A DNA stretch of 64,000 nucleotides from Salvelinus alpinus (lineage: Eukaryota; Chordata; Actinopteri; Salmoniformes; Salmonidae): the NCBI RefSeq assembly GCF_045679555.1, contig NC_092120.1:9041805-9105804 (forward strand), read 5' to 3'. The stretch's first letter is position 1, and every line of letters begins with the position of its first letter. The notes under the pieces are model-generated. The model saw nothing but the letters and a program-made list of their open reading frames with translations, made no database searches and was not told where the DNA came from. Shown here piece by piece: positions 1 to 46,830 of this stretch. Position numbers and translations under genes: made by a program.

Positions 1-349
1 CAGCATGGTAAGTATGTGACATGGGGTTTTCCCCACTGACTCACCAGGCAGGCCAGTAGTGAGGTAGTGATAAGTCAATGAGGAGAGGGGTGTGGCTGCA
101 GTGACAACTGGAAATCTAGTATAGTGGCATGTACACTACACATAGTCCTACTACTACTATCACAGAACATTCGTTTGTCTCTTCTTTTGTCTCTCTTTCT
201 CTTTATTTCTTGTTCTCTCTCCCACCTCTCTCACTATTGTCTGTCTCTGTGTATCTGCTCTCTTTCTCCTTCACTATTTCTCTCCCTCCCCTCTCCCTCG
301 CTCTTTCACTATCTCTTCCTTTACTTATCTGTCTCGTTCTTTACCTCTT

Positions 350-800
<451 letters not shown>

Positions 801-804
801 TCTC

Positions 805-960
805 TCTCTCTCTCGAAAGATCGGTGATCTTCAGGTCGGAGCTTTAGAAAGAGGCCTGAGTTCCCGACTTGGAATTCCGAGTTGTCTTGAACGCACTGAA
901 GTCGGAAGTCAGAGATTTCCCAGTTTCGAGTTCCCTGTTGTTTTGAACATGGCAATAGTA
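805..960. repeat. dispersed repeat, unassigned
   Basis: Rich in gaactcg/cgagttcc and aagtcgga-type words that recur in both orientations, so it has weak internal dyad symmetry. It resembles a known type of salmonid interspersed repeat. Family and exact ends cannot be set from one copy. Confidence 0.35.
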
Positions 961-1689
961 GTGAAACCCTAAATCATCCTCCCTGACCACTATGGCTGCT
1001 TCCTGCTTCCTACACTGGAAGGAAGGGAACTGTTATTTAAGACCTCCCATTATCCTCCTTCTCCCTTCAGCATAGTGTTTGTATATAGATATTGACCCGA
1101 TGAGAGGATGTTGAAAGGACATTGGCTAAATGTCTACTCCAGACGGGGTGGGGCAGAGCCTTTGTCAGTCCAGTCAGTGGGGTATTAAGTATCTGAAGTA
1201 AAACAAAAAAAAAGGGGGTTGGGGGTGAACGGAATAGTGAAAACACAAAGTTTCCGTGTTTTGTTCTTTTGAGAGAAAGAATGTTGGCATAAAGCTAGAC
1301 TCGAGGGGAGGCCAACGAGAAGTTCAAGTACTCAGGTTTGTTTCATTTAGCCCGTAATGAGCCTTGCGCTGTCGTGAGAGAGATTTCTGACTGCAAAGTT
1401 CAAAGCTGTACCACGGAGAGAAAAAAGAAAAGAAACAAGCCCTCACTTGAAACTTCAGAACATGTTGGGAGGTTAAAACGACGGCTTCTTTCGCTCTGCC
1501 CCACACCCCTCTTAAATGATCATTTTCACTTTTACTCAAAAAGAATCTGAAAGCTATTCAGAAATGTAGCCTGATAAAAGTTGACGGTGTCTGTGCATGA
1601 CTGTGCGTCTGTGTGTGCGTGTGAGAGAGAGAGAGAGAGGTTCTGTGAGTGTGTGTCTGTGTGGGAATGATTACATCAGCCTGAGCGAG

Positions 1690-1770
1690 CCCTATGATTG
1701 GTTAAGGAAGTGTGGTTTGATTCACTACCTAAAAGCCCATGGCTGTAACCCTTTGTGAGGGAAGCAGAGG
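1690..1770 (+). promoter_or_regulatory. putative core promoter of the GRB10 first exon seen here
   Basis: An inverted CCAAT box (ATTGG, 1697-1701), a RUNX-like TGTGGTTT (1711-1718) and a weak TATA-like ctaaaag (about 1729-1735) lie roughly 250 bp upstream of the first coding ATG. Placement and spacing fit a pol II core promoter with initiation near 1760. It is inferred from motifs only; no transcript data are available here. Confidence 0.35.
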
Positions 1771-1983
1771 GAAGTTGTCAGCTAGCCGGACTGGAAATAG
1801 TGCCATCTGCTTGCTTTGTCCTGCACTAGGCAGAGGAGAGGAGATTATGTGACAGGTACCATAACAGGCAGTCGCTGACAGAGAGGAAGGACCTGTGCTG
1901 TACTATAGTCTTTTTTTCGACCAAGTTGTGGAGAGGGTTGTTCATCTGTGTGTGTTCTGTGCGGAGGCAGGCTCACTCCAAAA

Positions 1984-15305
<13,322 letters not shown>

Positions 15306-15526
15306 CCCCTCCTGACCTATGACTTGACCGGACTCTGCCTAAAAACAAACTCAAGACTTTTTCTTTAGGAGAAGCTGAAGTGATGAACTCATGTTGTTGT
15401 TGATGTGTCATGAGCTGCCAGAGACTGCGGATGGGACAGGACGGAGTGGTTGGTGGGTTAGGACGGACGCTAGTGGACTTCAGTGACCTCTGTGTTCCGG
15501 AAGGAAGAAGGAGATAAAGAAGCAAA

Positions 15527-15576
15527 AATAAAAGCAAAAAGATGCACCACGTTGTTATTAACTCTTATAAAATAAA
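15527..15576 (+). terminator. proximal polyadenylation signals of GRB10
   Basis: Two AATAAA hexamers, 15527-15532 and 15571-15576, lie about 220-270 bp after the GRB10 stop codon. They fit the end of a short mRNA form. Confidence 0.55.
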
Positions 15577-16891
15577 CATTTTCAAGTTTGTATTCATAGT
15601 CACCAATAAGCTCTGATCCACTGACACGGTTTAGTGACAGTTTATGAGATCAAATGAGTTTTTATTTTTCTTGTACAATCATCAGGACTTTGTTTAGTCT
15701 GGGCCACTTTTTTACATAATGAAAGTATTTTTTTGTTACAAATCATCTATACTACAACCTTTTTTTTGAAAAGCTGATTGTTTGGCGCTTGTGAAACTGG
15801 GAACAGGCCTTTCCACACTGACTGAAGAAGAATTCCTCTACTGTCTCATTCTTCTCGTTACCAACCATGGCAAATCCCTCCTGTGATGGAGGGATGGATG
15901 GACAATCTGATATTCGTAAAAAGAACATCACGAGACAGATCACGAGGCCAGCTGTCTCTGTCAAGCTGTAGGAAAGGAAAGGCTGGACCTGGTAACTTAG
16001 GATGGAGCTGAAGGATACTCAAGGACTACACAGGATCCATTCATTCCACTCTCATAGGACTTTTCTTAATTTCTTTCTTTCTTTCTTTCTTTGGTGACCT
16101 CACAGGCTTTTGTATTCATTACATTTTAGTACTGCATCATCAAATGTGTTCTTAGTCCGTTTTAGTTTCTTATCAGTAGTCTGGAGCGTATAGATTTCTA
16201 ACAGTCACACAACAACAACTAAATCACTACATCCAGTTCAGTGTTAAATCAATCCATCATTAGCTCCACCATCCGCTGTTCCACATGAACTTCCCCCCCA
16301 AAATATAAACTACTACAGGTATTCATTCACTCCCCGTCTCATCCACTCTTAAGTCCACGTAATAGATAGCTGTTGAGGTCCACGCTGCTAGCCTAGTCCT
16401 ATACCGTGTGCTATAACCAACCCTTCTATTGTTGGCTACAGTACGTATTCAGAATGGCACTAGGCTACCATGCTGCTCTTCAGGTCATAACAAGCAACAT
16501 AACAGCTCTGCTCTTGGGTCTCTCTTGGTGTCAACGCAATAATAATCTATATGTAAAACATTGGAAAGCATATGGCCATCTTGTGGACTGTAATTCCATG
16601 TTGTAAGCTCTCTGAAGACATGGTTATGATCATATGACTAAAATCTAACAGGCCACTGGGGCGGGAGGTTGCAACACTTTTATTTTAAACCCACCTGTTT
16701 GCATTCCCTCCGTCAGAACACAGGGAAATATAACCACTACACCAACCTCTTGTGATCCACTAGAGGGATCTGACTAGCTCAGAGTTGACGTGTACAGTCC
16801 AAGGTCGGTCTGTCTGTTGTGCTGTCTGTAGAATGCAACTAGAATCAATCGACTCATCTGCTACGAGGACCCATCTTCTTAATCCAAGGGT

Positions 16892-17008
16892 GCATCCCAA
16901 ATGGCACTGTATTCCCTACATAGTGCATTACCTTACTTTTGACTAGGGCCCATAAGGCTTTGGTCAAAAGTAGTGCACTATATCGGGAATAGGGTGCCAT
17001 TTGGGATT
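16892..17008. repeat. salmonid palindromic repeat, best copy
   Basis: A ~117 bp near-perfect dyad. The left half starts gcatcccaaatggcact and the right half ends agggtgccatttgggatt, with tagtgcac and cttttgact / ggtcaaaag as inner paired words. RNA from either strand would form a long hairpin. This copy sits in the putative long 3' UTR of GRB10. Confidence 0.85.
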
Positions 17009-19604
17009 GACCCCAAGTCCATTAATTTTGGACTTGTTGCTTTTCTTTTACATGATGTGATTGAATGATTGTTTTTCGAACAGACACTGTGAAGCACTAG
17101 TAATGGATGATGCCCTGAAGTGGAAGGGTTTTTACTGTCCAGCCTTGTCCAAGGTTGCAGTGAACACACAGATTTGTAAAGATGCTTTTACCTGTAACGC
17201 AACATTAAGAAAGAGCCATCTTTTTATTTTATTTATGGTGTCTTAAGCTAGATAGATTCAGATACAGAATATTAGCCACACTATCTACAAGTTCTGCACA
17301 ATGACATTTCAAAAAATAAGATGCAATGACTCAATCATTTCAAGTATTGTTTCACAAATGTATTTATTTACCTGGATGTGAGTGATTACTTGAAATGTAG
17401 CTCTTTTCTCAGCGCTGTTCGGTACTGTTTTATCATTACCATGGAATGATTGAACCGCGTAATTATTACATAGCATCTATTACATAGCTTATATTTCATT
17501 TCTTGCTTTTTATGTTTGAACACTCAAACTATTTTATCACCAACACTTACTATGAAGTAACGTTGAAAGCAAGTGGTGTTCCCTAATGTCATGGTTTTCA
17601 TTCCAAATTGGTCACTAATAGTCACTAATATTTCAGTCACAGTGCGTTTCACATCGATATTCAGTTTAATGCCTTTCTCTCATACATTCTTCTACATTTA
17701 GGAAATCTTTTCACATGAACCCCTCAAGAATATTTCAAACACACAGGTTGAATTAGATTACATATATTTTTTACCTATTTAAACATTTGACATCTTAAGT
17801 GTGACGTTCACTGATAATGTCAATCAAATTAATTTAATATCTAGATATTTAATTCATGAGTTGATTTTCAAATACACACTGTTTTTTGAGCTGTCAGTTC
17901 AGTTGCTCTGTCCCTTTCATTACAGTTGTCTTCCATTTTACAGAACTTTCACTCCTTTTAAACTTTGCGTTAATCAGAACTTAGTTTCTTGTGTCAGAAG
18001 TGAAGCTATACCTTTACAATACTTGAGCCACAATTGCAAAAAATGAATTGGTGTATAGTACGTTAAATAGCCAAGTCTTTTCCACAACAGCGTGCTATGC
18101 GTATTATCCAATTAGATAGGCTTGGATGTGATGGTACCACTAGATGCCCACTGCAGTACCTTTTCCATGGTATTTTGAGAGTAACTTCAGAGCTACACTT
18201 CACTGTTTATTGGGTGTGACCAGAGCCATGAATATATAATATATGTTAATGTGGGGCTCTGGGTGTGGTATCATTATGACTATACAATGAGCAGGTTAGG
18301 TGCCAAAGCTGCTTACTTCTCCTTTGCTAAATTCGGTCAAAACGTCGGACAACATATCTTCCCATTGGTCATAATGATTTCAGTAGAAATCAGTTAGGAT
18401 TGCCTCCTCCGATGGTAATCTTAGCTGTACAATGTTATCTGCAACTCATGTAAAAGTTGTGTACTGAATCAATGTACCATATTATCATATGAAACCATGT
18501 AGATACAACACTGTATTTAGGTTACAGATCACTATTATTACCGCATTGGCTTACTCTTAACTACTTATGAAATGAAGAAACTTGATTTATTTTTATAATT
18601 TGGTTTAATGTGCATATCGAGTTAATTTCTTAAATGTTTGTCATGTAAAAACCTCTTCACAAATGTCTGTAATATTGAAATGTTGCTGGTATGGAACTGG
18701 AGTTGGCTTGGGCATACAGTGTACATCTTTTCATAGTTCCTGCAAGTCATCTTAAGCTACTCAGACATCACTGACTTCTCAACACTAACTGTTTAGGCCT
18801 GTTAGATACAGTGGTGTTTTTTGTATTCAGAGGCGAGTTCTCACATAGTGTCTTGCTATGAACTAGTAGAATGTTACTAGTGACATTGAATCACCTGCAA
18901 AGTAGTGAACTGATGAAAGTTAATTAAGTAAATGTACTTTTTTATATTTCAGAGAAATGAATGTAACTGGGTTGCTCAGGGTTGACATGGAGCCTGTTGA
19001 AAACTGGTCATATCATCAGACCAGTGAGATTTTGTATGTGCGACGTTGTGTAGTTCTGTTGATCAACTTGGGGTTAATAGTATTTCACCAAATAATTTTT
19101 TCTTTAGTAAGTAGTTTGGCCTTTATGATGTTCTTTCAGAATACCAGTAGTTTCTCCCAAACAGTAGTACAGCACAGTTGATGTAAGGTGTCCTCTTTTC
19201 TCTTGTGTAAGTCTGTTTGTCTCAAGAAGCCTAAAACGCAGCAGGTGCCTCTGATGACCTTTTTCTCTGCACTAAACTAGAGCTGACTTTGGACCGTTCA
19301 TGGGAACCTTTTCCAGTGATCGATAATGACTCTTGTGCTTTGCATATATTGTCACAATGCAAGATACAGTGACTGTACAAAGGAGTAAAGCAAATATATA
19401 TAGATCTATATAAATATAAACGATGATGTATTTCAGGGAATGCAAAAAACAAGAACCTGTTTCTCTTTTTAAGAGAAAGATCCTGTATTCATACTGTGCT
19501 TTGCTTCGATCTGTAAATAGCTGAATGGCTTATATCTTAATTGTAACCTTTTCAGGTATTTTTGTACAAATAAGGGACTGATATGTTCTGTTTATTGTAA
19601 TTAG

Positions 19605-19610
19605 AATAAA
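19605..19610 (+). terminator. distal polyadenylation signal of GRB10
   Basis: AATAAA in an AT-rich setting about 4.3 kb after the stop codon and 2 kb before the DDC promoter. It is the last strong candidate before the intergenic region. Confidence 0.45.
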
Positions 19611-19625
19611 ACATTAATACATTGT

Positions 19626-21530
19626 TATTAATTTAAGCTGCGCTGGTATTGTCTTGGTAGAGAAGTTTTACCTTTTTCCTCATTACTCAAATTACCTTGA
19701 GTCCTAATCAAGGTAATTACAAATGCATTTAAATCACTGTATTCTATTTGCAAGTCATTCTGTTTATTTTGAAAACTATTGCAAATGCTAATTATTATAG
19801 ATGGCATACAAATTCCACTGCAACTTACCATGAGTTTAGTTATATATTTTCATCTAGCTGTCATAAATGTCTGCTTGAAATGTTCAACTGTACATGGGGT
19901 TATACTTCACCCTGTTTTCCCACTAGATGGCAGACAACCACTACGAATACCGAATCAAATACTCTACTTAAATGGGAAATCATCCGTTGAAACAATAGCA
20001 AAGCATATTCCCCCACTATGTTTCAGTAAAAAGCTGTGGGATTGGGCTGGAGTAACCACTCTCAAATTCATAGACAGAGCTATGGATTCAAGGACTGACC
20101 ATCCATGATATCAAAATGATAGTTTTAATCATGTTTTGAGGCCATGTAGTTTGTTTACATTTTCTTTGTTCACAAACATTGGAGTAAAACAAGTTCATAC
20201 TTTGGGTTCTGATGGGGTACGGCAGTTGAACTAAGCTTATGAGGCATTTATATGCTATATTCTTCAAGACTCAGTGGGAAGCTACATATCATTAATTTCT
20301 CAGTCCAAAAATGGATTGCCCCTTTAAGGGACAAACGTCATGAACTAACACATTTCACATTTTTAAGGATTGTTCACATGTCCCAACAATCAATATTCAT
20401 TCAAAAGCATCACAGATGTTGGCACAAAACTTGGACAGTTTACTCGATACAGACCTAATTCTGCGTTAATAGCATCTTGTAAAGTCGTAAATACAAGCAT
20501 AGAACTGTAAAGAAAAATCCACTTGACCGTCCCTCCAACTGGTAATTACTAGGAAACTGTTCTATTATCCCTGAGCTCCGACTTCTCCCATGCAGAATTC
20601 TGACATAACCCACTAAGGAAATTACCTCTATAACATAATTTTTGGAAGTAAAATTAAACAAAACATTATTGATAAAAATAAATCTATTAATATGGTTGGC
20701 GAACACTATAATTTGTTTGCGAGCACTATCTGTATTTTTAGTCTATGGTTGATGCAGTTTAAGGGGGGTGAATGCATCTAACTCATATTTACAACTTCAC
20801 AATTGGTAATTACCACCTTGCCACTTGGTTATGAACGCAGCATTAGAATGGAGCAATCATCCAGGCCCCATAAGAGGATGTAGATAAAACAACATCCTGG
20901 TTATGCAGATGAGAATTGAGCTGTATAATTTTATCTTGTTTAAGATCTTTCGTCAGATTGGCATCTGGCCAGTCTGTAAAAACAAAAATGTGTATTTAAG
21001 CATTAACATGTCCACAGACCCTAGAGGATGCATAACCATATGGATTTTGGAACTAGTTTTAGCTTGTTAACAATGGGTTATGTCTCAAATATTATCCCTG
21101 GAGGCGTAAATGTCAACATGGTTTGCACATTTGAGTTAGAGTTAAATCAATAAACCAAACTCAATCAAATATCAACCAAAAATGCATACCTAAAATGAGT
21201 TAACAAGGTTTATAATTAGTTTGTAAATGTAAAATTAGTTGTAAATAGATAGGTTATAAGTCTGTAATAAATAGTTATACCGCATTGGTTGAAATTATGT
21301 TTGTCAGTTAACTGCTTTCCAAAACCCAAGATTATGAGGCTTTATTGGTAAGTGGTAATACTAACAGTAATATCGATTAACAATAGTAGTTATAACAGTG
21401 CCGTTCAACAGGTAGCTGTGTGCTAAGCCTTTGTGTCGATCAGGCTGTGTGGAAAATTAGTAGGATCTCATTAACTCCTTGTGAATCAGCCTTTCCTGCC
21501 TGTGCACACTGTGTTGGCCCGGAGCCACAC
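19626..21530. other. GRB10-DDC intergenic region, nothing firmly identified
   Basis: About 1.9 kb of AT-rich sequence without a convincing exon or RNA gene. Some stretches (20520-20850) contain aattggtaattaccacc-type words in two orientations and may be old repeats. I see no third gene between GRB10 and DDC. Confidence 0.5.
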
Positions 21531-21534
21531 TCCC

Positions 21535-21600
21535 ATTGGCTGGCTGTGGGGGGCCACTGGGCAGATAAAAAGAGCCGTGCTCGCCGCTCCTGCTGTACAC
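21535..21600 (+). promoter_or_regulatory. DDC core promoter (inverted CCAAT and TATA)
   Basis: ATTGG (inverted CCAAT) at 21535-21539 is followed 25 bp later by a TATA-like gataaaaag at 21564-21572. Initiation is expected near 21595, just before a GC-rich leader that ends in a strong donor. It fits a single focused promoter for DDC. No further factor sites are claimed. Confidence 0.65.
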
Positions 21601-21666
21601 CACTCACTGCTGCTGTGTGTGAAGACTGAAAGAGAGGAGGACCCGACCACGGCTGTGCTCGACAAC
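21595..21666 (+). other. ddc: DDC exon 1, non-coding leader
   Basis: The leader runs from the predicted start to a strong donor gtgagt at 21667. It carries no ATG linked to DDC. It would splice to the acceptor gttccag ending at 24417, seven bases before the DDC start codon. A non-coding first exon is the normal arrangement in vertebrate DDC. Confidence 0.6.
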
Positions 21667-21829
21667 GTGAGTACACCCACCGCCAACCACCTACTACCAC
21701 CCACCATCTACCCACCTCTCTATTATTCTTCGGGTTTATCAGGACTGCAGGTCTCCATCGGGCTTCAGAATACATGCACACCAGGGGCTGTAGCAAACCT
21801 CTCAGAGTAGGAGTGCTGATCTACAATTA

Positions 21830-22545
21830 GTCATTATGATCAGAGTTCCTCTGTCCAGTGTCTGTGTTCTTTTGCCCATTAATCTTTTATTTTTATTTGC
21901 CAGTCTGAGAGATGGCTTTTTCTTTGCAACTCTGTCTAGGAGGCCAGCATCCCGGAGTCGCCTCTTCACTGTTGACGTTGAGACTGGTGTTTTGCGGGTA
22001 CTATTTAATGAAGCTGCCAGTTGAGGACTCGTGAGGCGTCTGTTTCTCAAACTAGACACTCTAATGTACTTGTCCTCTTGCTCAGTTGTGCACCGGGGCC
22101 TCCCACTCTTTCTATTCTGGTTAGAGCCAGTTTGCGCTGTTCTGTGAAGGGAGTAGTACACAGTGTCGTATGAGATCTTCAGTTTCTTGGCAATTTCTCG
22201 CATTGAATAGCCTTCATTTCTCAGAACAAGAATAGACTGACGAGTTTCAGAAGAAAGTTCTTTGTTTCTGGCCATTTTGAGCCTGTAATCGAACCCACAA
22301 ATACTGATGCTCCAGATACTCAACTGTTTTAAAGAAGGCCAGTTTTATTTATTCTTTAATCAGAACAACAGTTTTCAGCTGTGCTAACATAATTGCAAAA
22401 GGGTTTTCTAATGATCAATTAGCTTTTTAAAATGATAAACTTGGATTCGCTAATACGACGTGCCATTGGAACACAGGAGTGATGGTTGCTCATAATGGGC
22501 CTCTGATATTCCATTAAAAATCTGCTGTTTCTAGCTACAAACGTG
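21830..22545 (-). mobile_element. truncated Tc1-like transposon, - strand
   Basis: Contains the N-terminal portion of a second Tc1-like transposase family on the - strand (MARNKELSSETRQSILVLRN, start at about 22275) through to RRLRDAGLLDRVAKKKP. The frame then leaves the homology and the catalytic part is missing. The outer end near 22545 carries cgtgccattggaacac-type terminal sequence. It sits in DDC intron 1, ~170 bp after the leader exon. Confidence 0.8.
21841..22275 (-). pseudogene. Tc1-like transposase N-terminal fragment
   Basis: About 140 codons with two helix-turn-helix units (SMREIAKKLKISYDTVYYSL and TSTVKRRLRDAGLL) joined by a GRP AT-hook-like linker (SGRPRCT). No DDE residues remain. 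Cannot encode an active enzyme. Confidence 0.8.
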
Positions 22546-23870
22546 CCATCTCCTCATTGGTTATACCCACGTGGGTGATAGAAAGACGAAAACTGTTTTG
22601 CCGGTAATACATTGAAAGTTTAGATGCGATCACCATATAATTTAAACGACGAAAAAGCCTGGAAGGAGGAGAGATGACTAGACCAGTGGTGGGCCGTCAG
22701 GGCCTGCAAGGCCTTCTCTGCTGGCCTAAACATCATCAGAATAAAATAATTTTTTAAAATATATTTTCCCACAAATATGTATTAAATTATTCCCCAGAGT
22801 AAGAGTTATTCTCTTCATTTCATAGCTTTCCTCTTGGTTGCACTGCTTCCAGCCCCAGGTTGAGATTTGGAGGGCTGGTCTTTATGTTAGATCTTTTATC
22901 CAATCATATTCAGCCATCATGTGTTGCCAGGGGTCTAAAGTCTGCCCTCAGGCCTTCAGAATCAACAGTGCGGGCGCTTGTATCTTATAGTGAATGGAAA
23001 TGAAAATTTAGTGTCAACCAATCAGCTTTAGAGTTGGCTATTGTACGCCTGCTGGCTGGCTCCAGTGTTACACAAGAGCCAGCTAGCAGGCGTAGTCTTT
23101 TGATTGGATTACCAATATTGAGAGGCAGGTCCTATGGGCAGGTCTATGCAGATCTAGTAAACTGAATTTGATAAACAAATTAATTCGCGTACTACTAAGC
23201 TGTTTTTTCAACCCACAATGGCGGAAGGAGGAGAAGATATCGATTTGGTCGAGGATATAATTATTTACATTTACATTTAAGTCATTTAGCAGACGCTCTT
23301 ATCCAGAGCGACTTACAAATTGTATAACGCCATTCTCAAGACGAACTTTTCAAGAAAAGTTAGACATTGTAAGGAGAGGTCGCCCGACGCCACAAAGCCT
23401 GTCACAGGCGGGAAAGGGTTTCGTTCGCTCTCCACTTTCAAAGTTTCAACTACGAGCGCTGTCAATGGCTCACAGGCTCCGAATACATTTATGCACGATA
23501 GCAAAATACATTTATGCACGATAGCGCACGATGCCGCGCGCGCGAAGCAGTGTGGGTGCAATAATTGAATAACATGGCTTTCTAAATTTATTTTGCGGCG
23601 CACGCGACGTGTCAGGTCTGGTCAGCATAATCAGTTCTTTTTCTGACGCAGATCGCGCTGGAAGTCCTGCCTCTCCCATCTCCTTATTGGTTTATAGAAG
23701 CAGATACCCACGTGCCATCTCCTCATTGGTTATACCCACGTGGGTGACAAAGACGAACGAGGTCAGTGGCAGTAATGCACCTAATTTATGAAAGTTGCCA
23801 ATCGCAATATAAAGTCAAGAGAAGAAAAAGCCTGGAAGGATGTGTGGATTAATTGGCGGAGCAGAGGGCC
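22546..23870. repeat. mosaic of dispersed repeats in DDC intron 1
   Basis: A ~130 bp segment beginning ccatctcctcattggttata at about 22548 recurs in direct orientation at about 23709, including cacgtgggtga and agcctggaagga. Between them are a ggccgtcagggcctgcaagg repeat (from about 22690) and an L2-type LINE tail (23262-23320). No exon is visible. Confidence 0.6.
23262..23320 (-). mobile_element. L2-like LINE 3' tail fragment
   Basis: Contains tttacatttaagtcattta and cagacgctcttatccagagc, the conserved stem-loop and short tandem tail also present at 33353 and (opposite strand) 38017-38075. Confidence 0.8.
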
Positions 23871-24424
23871 TTGTGCATTTCCGGTAAAATAACAACTCAA
23901 TGTTTATGTCCCAGGACAAATTAGCTAGCAACAGTAAGCTAGCTAAATATGACAAATTAGCTAGCAAGTGCAAGCTAACTAGCTAAATTGCTGTAAATGT
24001 TTAATGCTGTTCTACCTGTCCCCAAATTAATATAATTGGTTCCGAGTTTGTTTTGATATTTTAACCTGCGTGTCGTGATCGCGTTTGGTGTGGGGGAACA
24101 AAATACAATAATGCACGATGGCCGGTTTGGGTTCTGTGTACTCACGTCAGCCACGGAGATCGGGAGCACAAAGTCCTGGTGAGTGGCAGGGGCCCACGTC
24201 TGCAGTTCAGTGTTGATTTCCTCAAAGCAGGGCAAAGAAGGTGTTTAGTTTGTCTGGAAGCGAGGTGACGTTGTCACAATGTGGCTTGCTAAATCGTGTG
24301 CGTGCGTGTGTGTGCGCGCAAACAGGTTCTTACCAGTGATTTGAGTTGGTGGGGATTAAGTGTGTAGGACTGTTAGTGAAGGTTGGGGCAATGAAGTGGG
24401 ATATTTGTCTGTTCCAGTTGTACA

Positions 24425-46168
<21,744 letters not shown>

Positions 46169-46510
46169 CCATCCACATGGACTAGACAGGCTGGGTTGGA
46201 CCAGGAGCTGTATGTATCAAGCAGTATTTCAGAGTAAGAGTGCATGTCTAGGATCAGGTCCCCCCTGTCGATTCATTATAATCTAAAAGGCTAAACTGAT
46301 CTTAGAAACTGATCTTAGATCAGCACTCCTACTCTGAGATGCTTGATGAATAAGGGCCCTAACCCCACCTGACCATGGCCGGTATTCAAAAAGGGTCTCA
46401 GAGTAGGAGTGTCCATGTTATCTTATTCCTTATGAAGTAAAAGGCTAAACTGATCCTAGTTCAGCACGGTTTGATGCCTACTCTGAGATGCTACAGGCCT
46501 GGATCTCACT

Positions 46511-46678
46511 CAGTGGAGGCTGCTGAGGGGAGGACGGCTCATAATAATGGCTGAAACGGAGGGACTGGAATGGCATCACACCATGTGTTTGATGTGTTTG
46601 ATACCATTCCACCGACTCCGCTACCAGTCATTACCACGAGCCCATCCTCCCCAATTGAGGTGGCACCAACCTCCTGTG
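46511..46678. mobile_element. hAT-like MITE with 8 bp target duplication in the DDC 3' UTR
   Basis: 168 bp from cagtggaggctgctgaggg to caccaacctcctgtg, with dyad symmetry in the interior. ATCTCACT at 46503-46510 is repeated exactly at 46679-46686, the 8 bp duplication typical of hAT elements. Confidence 0.9.
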
Positions 46679-46805
46679 ATCTCACTGTGTTTACATCATC
46701 AGCAAACTGCAGCCCTTTCTCTCTGCTGTCTCATCCCATGTGTGTATTTATATGTGTGTTTTGTGTGGTTGTATGTGAATCAATGAATTTGTGTGGGTGA
46801 GTGTG

Positions 46806-46811
46806 AATAAA
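46806..46811 (+). terminator. DDC polyadenylation signal
   Basis: AATAAA 638 bp after the stop codon, followed by a GT/T-rich stretch (ggtgctttttggttg). Confidence 0.7.
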
Positions 46812-46830
46812 TTAAAGGTGCTTTTTGGTT

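Larger units (their letters stand above)
15306..19625 (+). other. grb10: probable GRB10 3' UTR
   Basis: No coding sequence is visible. Early polyadenylation signals AATAAA at 15527-15532 and 15571-15576 could give a short 3' UTR. A further AATAAA at 19605-19610, after AT-rich sequence with TTTGTA-type words, would give a ~4.3 kb 3' UTR. The stretch contains a full palindromic repeat (16892-17008). Which end is used cannot be decided from sequence. Confidence 0.5.
46169..46830 (+). other. ddc: DDC 3' UTR, largely transposon-derived
   Basis: From the stop codon to the polyadenylation signal AATAAA at 46806-46811. It contains two copies of a dispersed repeat (46230-46345 and 46386-46495, sharing ctaaactgat and actctgagatgct words) and a hAT-like MITE (46511-46678). 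Little of the UTR is unique. Confidence 0.7.

Noticed and set aside
18957..19181. A 74-codon frame in the GRB10 3' region
   Set aside because: No family resemblance and a biased hydrophobic composition typical of chance frames in AT-rich UTR.
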